This document shows positions 7,615 to 14,194 of a stretch of 17,916 nucleotides of DNA, piece after piece. The DNA is from CAZTDD01 sp964612675 (GTDB taxonomy: Bacteria > Hinthialibacterota > Hinthialibacteria > Hinthialibacterales > JAKPRU01): contig CAZTDD010000137.1 in assembly GCA_964612675.1 (NCBI GenBank), positions 1 to 17,916 on the forward strand, written 5' to 3'. A program made the position numbers and the translations under genes. The notes under the pieces were generated by a model. That model was not told the DNA's origin. It made no database searches and saw only the letters and a program-made list of their open reading frames with translations. The first letter of the stretch is position 1. Each line of letters begins with the position of its first letter.

Positions 7615-8274
7615 TCAGATCCTTCCTGCGAGCGGCTGTTTGTTTTGGAATGCCCGCACCGATTGTCTCTTTTCCAACTGCCGTACCGCCAGGGTATCCG
7701 GATACTGTTCGGTCAGGTTCTCGTACATTACACGCGCATCTTTCCAATTTCCATTCTTCAGGCCATCGACGAGTTCATCCGCCATACGAGAAGCCGCCAC
7801 TTCTTTCAGGAGATTCTCCGCCTGGCTGGGTGAAACCGTAATGTTGACTGTCGTAGGACGAGGTGAATCCTGTCGTGCTTCATGCTCGGCGGAGGGTTGA
7901 AGATATAGATTCATCCCTAAACCCCCGAGCACAATCCCGACAAATAGGAACGCAACCGGCCGAAGCCATCGTCCGAAAGAAGGGAATCGAAACAGTTTCT
8001 CAGTGAATCGTTCGAGGATCGATTGATTGCTCTCCTCGATATTCTGCACAAATCTCCCAATGAAGGCAGGCGTCGGCTCGGATGTGGGAACGTCCCATGC
8101 CTGTATCAGATCCGATGTTGCCGCAAGCATCCGCAGTTGCTTCCGGCGCACGGCGTCCTTTTGCAGATATTCCTCCACAGCTTGATGTTCTTCGGGCGGC
8201 AGTTCGCCGTCCAGATACGCCGACAAGCATTCCAACCAGGCTTCTTCTGTTTCGGGCGGTCGCCAGTTCATCAT
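7615..8274 (-). CDS. Membrane-anchored anti-sigma factor (non-zinc variant)
   Basis: A 219-residue single-pass protein. The cytoplasmic N-terminus carries the anti-sigma helix pattern LSAYLDGELPPEEHQAVEEY (17-36). The zinc signature H-x3-C-x2-C is lost: H30 is kept, but the cysteine positions are E34 and L37. One membrane helix spans about 105-125 (RPVAFLFVGIVLGGLGMNLYL). The periplasmic tail (about 126-219) includes a helical TPR-like stretch, NWKDARVMYENLTEQYPDT. Its first ATG overlaps the sigma stop (ATGA), the classic arrangement of a sigma factor and its cognate inhibitor. By family knowledge it would hold the sigma factor at the membrane until a signal causes release or proteolysis. The similar TPR motif in the next gene suggests the two tails may interact. 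Confidence 0.88.
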   Translation of the reverse strand: MMNWRPPETEEAWLECLSAYLDGELPPEEHQAVEEYLQKDAVRRKQLRMLAATSDLIQAWDVPTSEPTPAFIGRFVQNIEESNQSILERFTEKLFRFPSFGRWLRPVAFLFVGIVLGGLGMNLYLQPSAEHEARQDSPRPTTVNITVSPSQAENLLKEVAASRMADELVDGLKNGNWKDARVMYENLTEQYPDTLAVRQLEKRQSVRAFQNKQPLAGRI

Positions 8275-8774
8275 TCAACCTCCAGAAGAGGGCGTAAGAG
8301 TTTCTGAAGATGCTGCCTTGCGGCGGCGATGCGGCTTTTCACTGTCCCCACAGGGCAGCCGAGGATCTCGGCGATCTGCATGTAGCTCAACTCCTCGTAT
8401 TCCCGGAGAATCAGGACTTCTCGCAAAACCACGGGAAGATCCATCACCGCACGGCGGATCCACTCCGCACGTTCTTCATCAACAGCCGATTCCATCGGTG
8501 TTCCGTTTACGCTCAGATCGCGAAGATCGTCATACCCCACCTGCGGATTTCGTTTCCGCTTTCGGAGTTTGCTCGTACAGAGATTCCTTGCCACAACAAA
8601 CAGCCAGCGCCGGGTCGACTCGCGGTCCGGCAGCAACGGGTTCTTGTGTGCCAACCGCAAGAACGACTCCTGTACAACATCTTCGGCACTCTCGTGACTG
8701 CCTGTCATTCGATAGGCAAACCGGTACAGGTCTCGGTAGTTTCGTGAGAAAGACTCCCAGAAAGTTGAGTCCAA
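8271..8774 (-). CDS. ECF-family RNA polymerase sigma factor (RpoE-like)
   Basis: A protein of 167 residues with region 2 (about 14-75: LYRFAYRMTGSHESAEDVVQ, then RRWLFVVARNLCTSKLRKRK) and region 4 (about 110-160: LPVVLREVLILREYEELSYM, then IAEILGCPVGTVKSRIAAAR), with no region 1 or 3. No ATG exists between the upstream in-frame stop and the domain. TTG at 8774 is preferred because GGAGAG (8787-8782) lies seven bases upstream. TTG at 8789 is possible but has a poorer site and would add five residues. It is the first gene of an operon with its anti-sigma factor (4-bp overlap) and a propeller lipoprotein. A GAAC-N16-CGTT pair at 8837-8860 could be its own promoter. The regulon is unknown. Confidence 0.92.
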   Translation of the reverse strand: MDSTFWESFSRNYRDLYRFAYRMTGSHESAEDVVQESFLRLAHKNPLLPDRESTRRWLFVVARNLCTSKLRKRKRNPQVGYDDLRDLSVNGTPMESAVDEERAEWIRRAVMDLPVVLREVLILREYEELSYMQIAEILGCPVGTVKSRIAAARQHLQKLLRPLLEVE

Positions 8775-8836
8775 AATCAGTCTCTCCAACGCCTTTCGGA
8801 TGTCCAGGCAGTCTATCGGTCACTCTTACACCGGAC

Positions 8837-8860
8837 AACGCCCAGTCCGCCGAAAAGTTC
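8837..8860 (-). promoter_or_regulatory. Candidate ECF-type autoregulatory promoter
   Basis: Read on the minus strand, GAACTT (8860-8855) followed 16 bases after GAAC by CGTT (8840-8837) resembles the ECF pattern GGAAC-N16/17-CGTC. It lies about 65 bases upstream of the preferred TTG start. The first G of GGAAC is C here and the -10 differs in one base, so confidence is low. Confidence 0.25.
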
Positions 8861-8976
8861 GGAGTAGGCGGCACTACTTTTCTTCTTCTCAACCGACTGG
8901 ATTTGGACTAAAATGGTATGTCGTCCACGTACAGATCTGACGGGGCGGCAAATGGAAGCGTTCAACCTCCTCTGAG

Positions 8977-8998
8977 TCTCCCCCAGTCTTGGGGGAGA
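8977..8998. repeat. Left palindrome of the MITE-like element
   Basis: TCTCCCCCA (8977-8985) pairs with TGGGGGAGA (8990-8998) over a four-base loop, GTCT: a perfect 9-bp stem. It is the inverted partner of the palindrome at 9078-9099. Confidence 0.8.
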
Positions 8999-9077
8999 AA
9001 AGGAGTGCGGATCCGTCTAGTATACGGGGTCATTCGAGTACGCACTCGATGTGAAAACACGGGGTCGGTCCAAATCT

Positions 9078-9099
9078 CCCTCCCCAAGACTGGGGAGGG
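9078..9099. repeat. Right palindrome of the MITE-like element
   Basis: CCCTCCCCA (9078-9086) pairs with TGGGGAGGG (9091-9099) over the loop AGAC, which is the reverse complement of the GTCT loop of the left copy. The following GGGTTCGGGTGGGG extends the G/C-rich end. Confidence 0.8.
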
Positions 9100-9190
9100 T
9101 TCGGGTGGGGTTGACCGCTTTCTGCCGGACTAGCAGATCTGACGACGGAAGAACACAATCGGTACGAATCACAGGAATGGGAGGTGGACC

Positions 9191-10555
9191 ATGTCCACAA
9201 ACCGAGCAAAAGAGACGGTCCAGAAGACTAGAGTTTCGCGAAGAGGATTCTTGGGAGCGAGCACGGCTGCTGCGTCGTTCGCCGCGTTCGGAATCTCCAG
9301 CCCGGGAACGCTCGCTTTCGCAAAAAGTCCGTCGTCGAGTCAGGAACAAATCAACCCGGGCTTCTTTGCGCCTCAGTATTACGGCGACGAGGAGATCCAG
9401 GCACTTGTCGATGTCGTGAATTCGGGGTCCCCCTTCCGTTTTTACGGTCCCGGAAACCCCACGAAAGTGAATACCTTCGAAGAAGAGTACACGAAGTATA
9501 TGGGAGCGAAATACGGCTTGGCTCTGACTTCCGGTACCGCCGCCCTGGATTGCGCCATGGTCGGCGTCGAGGTCGGACCGGGCGATGAGGTCATCGTTCC
9601 CGCCTATACCTGGTGGTCGGACTATACCTGTGTCGTCCACGCAGGCGCGCTCCCCGTATTCGCAGACATCGATGAATCGATCAACATCGATCCGAAAGAC
9701 TTCGAGCGGAAGATCACGCCCAGAACCAAGGCGGTTATTCCGGTTCACCTGCTCGGGGGACCGGCCGATTTGGAACCGATTATGGACATCGCGAAGAAGA
9801 AAGGCATCGCGGTAGTCGAGGATGCCGCGCAATGTGTCGGCGGGTCCTACAACGGGAAGAAGCTCGGCAGCATGGGCGATATCGGGATCTACAGCTTCCA
9901 GCTCTGCAAGATGATCAGTTCCGGAGACGGTGGAGCGTTGGTTTCCAACGATCCAATCGTGTATGAGAGGGCCGTCCGTTACCACAACATGGGGGGCTTG
10001 CGCAGTCACTTCGAGAACAAACTGGGCGAGCCTAAGGTCAAGCAGTTCGCAGGGAAAAACTTCCGTATGAACGAGTTCACCGGTGCCGTACTCGGTGCCC
10101 AGTTGCCGAAGCTGGATGAGATGATCGCCGGTCTCAAGAGCAGCTGGCAGGCCATATACGATGAGGTGAAAGATCTGCCGGGGATTGAGTTCAGAAAGCA
10201 ACCCGATCCAAAAGGAGATATCGGCTACGGCGTTTTCTTCCTCGTAGAAAACAAAGCGGCACGCGACCGCTGTATCCAAGAACTCCAGAAGCGGGGAATT
10301 CCGGCAGGAACGTTGTCTGGATCGATCCTATTGCCGATCGCCCCGTCGGTGATGGATAAAGAGACTCAGCATCCGAAGTGGCCGTCCTTCAACAGCCCTG
10401 AAGGTAAGGCCATCGAATACGGTCCCAAGTCCTGCCGTCAGACATTGGATCTGTACGACCGATTCGTTCAAGTTCGCCTCGGCCCCAAGTACACGGATAA
10501 TATGAACAAACGAATCATCGCTGCGATTCGGGAGGTTCACCCGATGGTCACGTGA
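9191..10555 (+). CDS. Tat-exported DegT/DnrJ/EryC1/StrS-family PLP aminotransferase
   Basis: A 454-residue protein with an N-terminal Tat signal (TRVSRRGFLGASTAAASFAA, residues 13-32, likely cleaved after AFA at about 44) and a complete fold-type I PLP domain. Landmarks: TSGTAALDCAM (113-123, phosphate contacts), VPAYTWWSDY (136-145), VVEDAAQCVGG (208-218, with D211 as the pyridine-nitrogen aspartate), and SFQLCKMISSGDGGAL (235-250, with K240 as the Schiff-base lysine). All key residues are present, so it should be active. The family usually aminates keto-sugars or inososes with glutamate or glutamine in the cytoplasm; the substrate here is unknown. The ribosome site GGAGGTG ends four bases before the ATG. 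It is a single gene, with the MITE-like element upstream and a terminator downstream. The Gfo/Idh oxidoreductase at 15415 could make a keto-substrate for it, but that link is speculation. Confidence 0.93.
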   Translation: MSTNRAKETVQKTRVSRRGFLGASTAAASFAAFGISSPGTLAFAKSPSSSQEQINPGFFAPQYYGDEEIQALVDVVNSGSPFRFYGPGNPTKVNTFEEEYTKYMGAKYGLALTSGTAALDCAMVGVEVGPGDEVIVPAYTWWSDYTCVVHAGALPVFADIDESINIDPKDFERKITPRTKAVIPVHLLGGPADLEPIMDIAKKKGIAVVEDAAQCVGGSYNGKKLGSMGDIGIYSFQLCKMISSGDGGALVSNDPIVYERAVRYHNMGGLRSHFENKLGEPKVKQFAGKNFRMNEFTGAVLGAQLPKLDEMIAGLKSSWQAIYDEVKDLPGIEFRKQPDPKGDIGYGVFFLVENKAARDRCIQELQKRGIPAGTLSGSILLPIAPSVMDKETQHPKWPSFNSPEGKAIEYGPKSCRQTLDLYDRFVQVRLGPKYTDNMNKRIIAAIREVHPMVT

Positions 10556-10590
10556 GCAACGGTGGATCGTAAAACGTTTCGCGAATCCAT

Positions 10591-10621
10591 AAGAGGGCGG
10601 TTTTCAGCCGTCCTCTTTTTT
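10591..10621 (+). terminator. Rho-independent terminator of the aminotransferase gene
   Basis: AAGAGGGCGG (10591-10600) pairs with CCGTCCTCTT (10608-10617) with one G-T wobble, loop TTTTCAG, followed by six T (10616-10621). The right arm and T-run are at the same time the last codons of the opposing lnt gene, whose stop codon lies in the loop (10604-10606). The minus-strand direction has no T-run after the stem, so it should terminate mainly plus-strand transcripts. Confidence 0.85.
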
Positions 10622-12136
10622 ATCCGCTTGTTTCGGCTCAACATAAATCGTTGAGATCGCATACCCTCGTTCGAACAGATCGGACCTGCTCACCACGCGA
10701 CCCCACGGATCGATAATCGCCGAAATACCCGTATTTGCCGAACGAACAAGCCAACACCGGTTCTCCACTGCACGAAAAACACACTGCTGAAGGTGCTGAT
10801 AAGGCGCTGTACTCTTCTTGAACCAGGCATCGTTTGTGATGTTCACGAGAAAGTCGGCGCCCCGCTCGACCTGCTCGTGCGCTAACTGTGACAGCGTGGA
10901 TTCGAAACAGATGGACACACCGAATTCGATCCCCTTGGGACCTTCGAATATCGTCACTCGCTGTCCGGGCTCGAAAATCCCACCGCCTGCGGACTCGATA
11001 ACCGATTCAATTAGGGAAAACGGCCACCATTCGCCCAGCGGGACCATCTCGCCCCACGGCACAAGATGAATCTTGCTGTAGCGTTGCAGGCGGCTCAAAT
11101 CGCAGGGGTACTCGTCCACTTCTTCCAGCCCTCCGGGCCGAAACAGAAAAACTGAGTTGTAGAGGATGGTATCATTGTCGGTCAGTTCTCCGTCCAAACT
11201 TCCAACCAAAAGGAACATCCCCGTCTCGTCCACAAATTCCTGAAGCCGATTCACCACGCCGGGCCAATACCGCAACGGGGTCGCCAGTGCGCTCTCCGGC
11301 CAAACCGCGAGCTCCGCCCCTTCGTCCCGTGCCGACTGACACAAGCCCAAATAGCGATCCAATGTCGAGTTGATGTCTTCCTCGTATTTCTCGTCGAGAG
11401 GGTAGTTCCCTTGGATTGCGGCAACTCGTATCGCAATCCCCTCACGATCCGGGGTCGGTGCCGGAGAAAGCGTACGCCCGACAATCGCCGCAATTCCGAG
11501 GAGCAGAAGTGCGAAAAACGCAATTGCTTTCCCCAGCGGATTCGGTGAAGAAAGGGGCGACAAATGGAGCAGACGTTGAAGCGGGCCGTTCGGCCGCGAG
11601 GCCAGGTGGCTCTCAATGAATTGGTGAATCCCCACGTTAACAAGAATCACCAGTGCCGATAGAGGCGGTATACCGAACAGAGAAGCCAGCTGAAGCAACG
11701 GCTCGTAGGAGCCGAGCGGCTGCCCTACAAGCCCCCAGGCGAATGCCAGATAACCGATAGATCGCAGCGACTCGAGGAGCGCCCAAAGACAGGGAAGGAG
11801 AAGCCATGAAAACGGAACGTGATGGAGCACTCTCGCCACCAAAAGAAAGACCGCCCAATACAATGCGAGTACAAGAACAAGAAGGGTCATGCCGGCACCG
11901 GTCGCGTGACAGAGCCAGTAAATCAGCAGCAACCATCCGATAAAGCCCCCGAAATACCCTGTCCAAAATGTCTCCCGCGCTCGGCGGTGCCGGACACAGC
12001 GCAGCAATAACGGCACCAGAAAGACAAGAATGGCCGGCCAAAACTCGAATGGAGGAAACGCAATTGCGTAAAGAAGACCCGAAACCGCACCCGCGATCAG
12101 GTCAGCGGGGCGGAGGGTCGGCAGGAGGTTCATCAT
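10604..12136 (-). CDS. lnt: Apolipoprotein N-acyltransferase
   Basis: A 510-residue inner-membrane enzyme that adds the third acyl chain to lipoproteins. The N-terminal half has multiple membrane helices with the family opening AIAFPPFEFWP (25-35). The C-terminal half is a nitrilase-type periplasmic domain with the triad E281 (VWPESAL), K355 (YSKIHLVPWGEMVP) and C410 (GVSICFES), matching E267/K335/C387 of the E. coli enzyme. VNITNDAWF (431-439) is also conserved. I start at ATG 12136 because the usual N-terminus begins there; the next ATG (12133) is equally possible. The start lies inside yacG by 35 bp in another frame, which suggests coupling. It is the last gene of a five-gene run, and its 3' end is embedded in the opposing terminator. 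Together with two lipoproteins nearby it supports an outer-membrane-bearing cell. Confidence 0.95.
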   Translation of the reverse strand: MMNLLPTLRPADLIAGAVSGLLYAIAFPPFEFWPAILVFLVPLLLRCVRHRRARETFWTGYFGGFIGWLLLIYWLCHATGAGMTLLVLVLALYWAVFLLVARVLHHVPFSWLLLPCLWALLESLRSIGYLAFAWGLVGQPLGSYEPLLQLASLFGIPPLSALVILVNVGIHQFIESHLASRPNGPLQRLLHLSPLSSPNPLGKAIAFFALLLLGIAAIVGRTLSPAPTPDREGIAIRVAAIQGNYPLDEKYEEDINSTLDRYLGLCQSARDEGAELAVWPESALATPLRYWPGVVNRLQEFVDETGMFLLVGSLDGELTDNDTILYNSVFLFRPGGLEEVDEYPCDLSRLQRYSKIHLVPWGEMVPLGEWWPFSLIESVIESAGGGIFEPGQRVTIFEGPKGIEFGVSICFESTLSQLAHEQVERGADFLVNITNDAWFKKSTAPYQHLQQCVFRAVENRCWLVRSANTGISAIIDPWGRVVSRSDLFERGYAISTIYVEPKQADKKEDG

Positions 12137-12296
12137 CCGGCAGCGTTTGGTCGAGTGGTTCACTGTATACGTAGCCCCCATTCAGCCAACGTCCAAGGTC
12201 GACCATCTTACAGCGATCGGAGCAAAACGGAAACGTCTTCGTCTCCTCCCCGTTCGGTAGTGGTTTCCGGCAAATAGGACACTTGAGCTCAGACAT
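12102..12296 (-). CDS. yacG: YacG-like zinc-binding protein (DNA gyrase inhibitor family)
   Basis: A 64-residue protein with the four-cysteine zinc site C6-x2-C9 (LKCPICRKPL) and C25-x3-C29 (FPFCSDRCKMVDLGRWLNGG), followed by the conserved WLNGGYVY stretch and an acidic, proline-rich tail. This is the YacG (DUF329) layout at the usual length. In E. coli YacG binds GyrB and inhibits gyrase; the role here is taken from that family. I chose the ATG at 12296, 14 bases after the DUF362 stop, because it sits at the domain start. The longer frame from 12434 would overlap DUF362. No strong ribosome site is visible, so it may be translated by re-initiation. The 3' end overlaps lnt by 35 bp. Confidence 0.88.
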   Translation of the reverse strand: MSELKCPICRKPLPNGEETKTFPFCSDRCKMVDLGRWLNGGYVYSEPLDQTLPDDEPPADPPPR

Positions 12297-12310
12297 AATA
12301 GAAAACTTGA

Positions 12311-13216
12311 TTAAATCAGAATCTCTTGCTTCCACCCGAGCTTCACAAGATCGATTCGATCCGGGTCCGCTACGCCGAGGCCAAATTTCTCTTCCGCGAC
12401 ACGGATATGTTTCGGCGATTTTGGAAATGCCCACTGATCGTCGAAATACTCCTTCCGTTTTGCTTCCAGAATACGCACCCCGGTCGAATCGACCGCGACC
12501 GGATCGCGACCGACAACGAGTCCCTTATACTCCCACGTGTATTGCGGATGGTAATGATGCGGTCCCTTCCCGTGAAACAACGGGGTCAGCATAACCAGAA
12601 CGTTCAGTCTGGTTTTTCCTTTTACCATCGGTAAGTCCCAAAGGCCGGCCAGATTCGCGCAAGTATCCGGGTGCCACTTCGGCGGACGCGGAGAGAACAT
12701 AATGTAGTTTTTGATGCAACTACCGACACCGGACCAGTCGTGTGTCCGCATTGGACGTGTATTGATCAACGCTGTCGCTTTCTGGAAAATGGGATTTCCT
12801 AAAACACCCCGATCATCAATTCCAATCCGATCTTCCGAGACGCCGACATCCATACAACGTCGTTTGATCGCAGCTTCCAATTCACTCGGAGTCGGCAGAT
12901 AGTGCCAGACATTACTTTTGATCCCTACCACGTCCTCTTCCTTGACCAACCGCTTCCATGCGGTGGTGGTGTCGGTTTCGTCAAGCAGGGTTTTCACAGC
13001 GTCGTCCAGCATTTTCTGCAGTATGTCCGCGTTCGGCTTGCGATTATCATTCAATACGTTTTCATCCCGGATGAGAATCACTTTCGCTCGCTGCGTCTTG
13101 TCGTCCGCCCCTGCAGCCGCGTGAGCGGACGTTGTCATGCCCGCAACCCCGGCCAGAGTCGCTCCAGCGGAATTACGCAAGAAGTCCCGTCGTGTAATGT
13201 GTTTCTTTCTATCCAT
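12311..13216 (-). CDS. Tat-exported DUF362 domain protein
   Basis: A 301-residue protein. The N-terminus ITRRDFLRNSAGATLAGVAG is a Tat signal, cleaved after AHA at about residue 33. The mature part matches the DUF362 pattern: AKVILIRDENVL near the start, EEDVVGIKSNVW, DVGVSEDRIGIDDRG, CIKNYIMFSPRP and LVVGRDPVAVDSTGVRILE. DUF362 proteins are often fused or linked to iron-sulfur domains, but no CxxCxxC cluster is present here. The reaction is not established. Its ATG overlaps the stop of the upstream DUF6599 gene by one base (TGATG), so the pair is translationally coupled and probably works together in the periplasm. Confidence 0.88.
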   Translation of the reverse strand: MDRKKHITRRDFLRNSAGATLAGVAGMTTSAHAAAGADDKTQRAKVILIRDENVLNDNRKPNADILQKMLDDAVKTLLDETDTTTAWKRLVKEEDVVGIKSNVWHYLPTPSELEAAIKRRCMDVGVSEDRIGIDDRGVLGNPIFQKATALINTRPMRTHDWSGVGSCIKNYIMFSPRPPKWHPDTCANLAGLWDLPMVKGKTRLNVLVMLTPLFHGKGPHHYHPQYTWEYKGLVVGRDPVAVDSTGVRILEAKRKEYFDDQWAFPKSPKHIRVAEEKFGLGVADPDRIDLVKLGWKQEILI

Positions 13217-14172
13217 CAGTCAGCCTCCCCGTCGCTGGATTTTTCAGCGATGTTCCGTTCCGATTGATTCATGAAATTCTCGATTTCTTCTTTTGAGACC
13301 GCGTCGAAAATAATAAAAACAAACTCATTGTTTCGGCGTATTCCGGTCCATTTCTCGTTCTCGGTTTTTGCTGTGTTTTCCCGGTCTGCGTCAGGCAAGT
13401 AGTTATTCAGAAAACTCTCATATGCTTTCCGGGCGGATTCTTCCGAAGTATATCGAACCGCAACAACCACAAGCGGCTCGTCCTCTTTCACTGCGTCGGT
13501 CTGATTGTCTTTGTACCGGGCAACGGCGCCTTCGGTTTTCCGGTCGAGAAGGAGGATGTTCTCCTCGGCTAGGAAATAGTAGCGATTCAAAACAAGGTGG
13601 GTATGAAAATACTTGACCGGACCAAGAATTCGATGTCGCTGGGGAAGGAACCGGAAAATCGGAGGTTTTTCTCCTTTGCACGGTATGGCATCGGCAATCG
13701 ATTTCCCGAGTTCCAACACGGCCCGATCCGACTCCTCGCCGATGTCGAGCGCGACAATCGAAACGAAATATTGACCTTTCCAGAAATAGAGTGCTGACCC
13801 CATGTACTCGGATTCATGCCCGACACCGGGGTCGGGATTCTCGTGCGTGCTGTAGTGATAAACACCGTATGCATCCGCCGAGTTTCCCATATCGAATAGA
13901 TCGGCGATAATATCCGGCGCACCTTCTTTCGAGTATCGACGTGCCACGACCTTTTCAAATCCATAGGAGAGATATACCTCTGCGCCGCCATCGATATAGT
14001 CGAACAGAGTCGCCCGATCGTACACAGCGTCAGGCGTCTCAGGACCCCAACCGCGAATTCGGTCTGGAAGCATAGCGCTCAGTTTCGATTCATTTGCAAA
14101 GGTTTTCGGCGGCAGAAGTACTCCCGCCGCCGTAACCATGCTTCTCTGTAGAAAATCCCGCCGATCAATCAC
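13216..14172 (-). CDS. Tat-exported DUF6599 family protein
   Basis: A 318-residue protein with a Tat signal (IDRRDFLQRSMVTAAGVLLP, likely cleaved after TFA at 26). The segment LFDYIDGGAEVYLSYGFEKV (56-75) is the hallmark of the DUF6599 family, followed by DLFDMGNSADAYGVY and ALYFWKGQYFVSIVA. Family function is unknown to me. The start codon is GTG (14172), 22 bases after the oxidoreductase stop, with GGGAAG about 11 bases upstream. It is the second gene of the run and is coupled to DUF362 by a one-base overlap. A short C-terminal stretch, FMNQSERNIAEKSSDGEAD, looks unstructured. Confidence 0.85.
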   Translation of the reverse strand: MIDRRDFLQRSMVTAAGVLLPPKTFANESKLSAMLPDRIRGWGPETPDAVYDRATLFDYIDGGAEVYLSYGFEKVVARRYSKEGAPDIIADLFDMGNSADAYGVYHYSTHENPDPGVGHESEYMGSALYFWKGQYFVSIVALDIGEESDRAVLELGKSIADAIPCKGEKPPIFRFLPQRHRILGPVKYFHTHLVLNRYYFLAEENILLLDRKTEGAVARYKDNQTDAVKEDEPLVVVAVRYTSEESARKAYESFLNNYLPDADRENTAKTENEKWTGIRRNNEFVFIIFDAVSKEEIENFMNQSERNIAEKSSDGEAD

Positions 14173-14194
14173 TGTATCGATCGCTTCCCGCGGT

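Larger units (their letters stand above)
8932..9144. mobile_element. MITE-like non-autonomous element with imperfect terminal inverted repeats
   Basis: The two ends are mirror images. Left end: CAGATCTG (8932-8939), CGGCA (8946-8950), AAGCG (8956-8960), TCAACC (8962-8967), then a hairpin at 8977-8998. Right end, reverse-complemented: CAGATCTG (9141-9134), CGGCA (9127-9123), AAGCG (9120-9116), GTCAACC (9115-9109), then a hairpin at 9099-9078. The central motif CCCCAGTCTTGGGG (left) is the exact reverse complement of CCCCAAGACTGGGG (right). The direct repeat CAGATCTGACG (8932-8942 and 9134-9144, 11 of 11) flanks the core and could be a target duplication. CAGATCTG is itself palindromic, so it may instead belong to the inverted repeats. 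There is no coding capacity. It sits between the sigma operon and the aminotransferase and could affect either. Confidence 0.6.

Noticed and set aside
8318..8911. 197-residue plus-strand frame over the sigma gene
   Set aside because: Shadow of the ECF sigma gene; its sequence is low-quality and arginine/serine rich with no motif.
9017..10279. 420-residue open frame on the minus strand
   Set aside because: It lies antisense to the aminotransferase, which has a full Tat signal and all PLP motifs. The antisense protein shows no domain and begins without a ribosome site.
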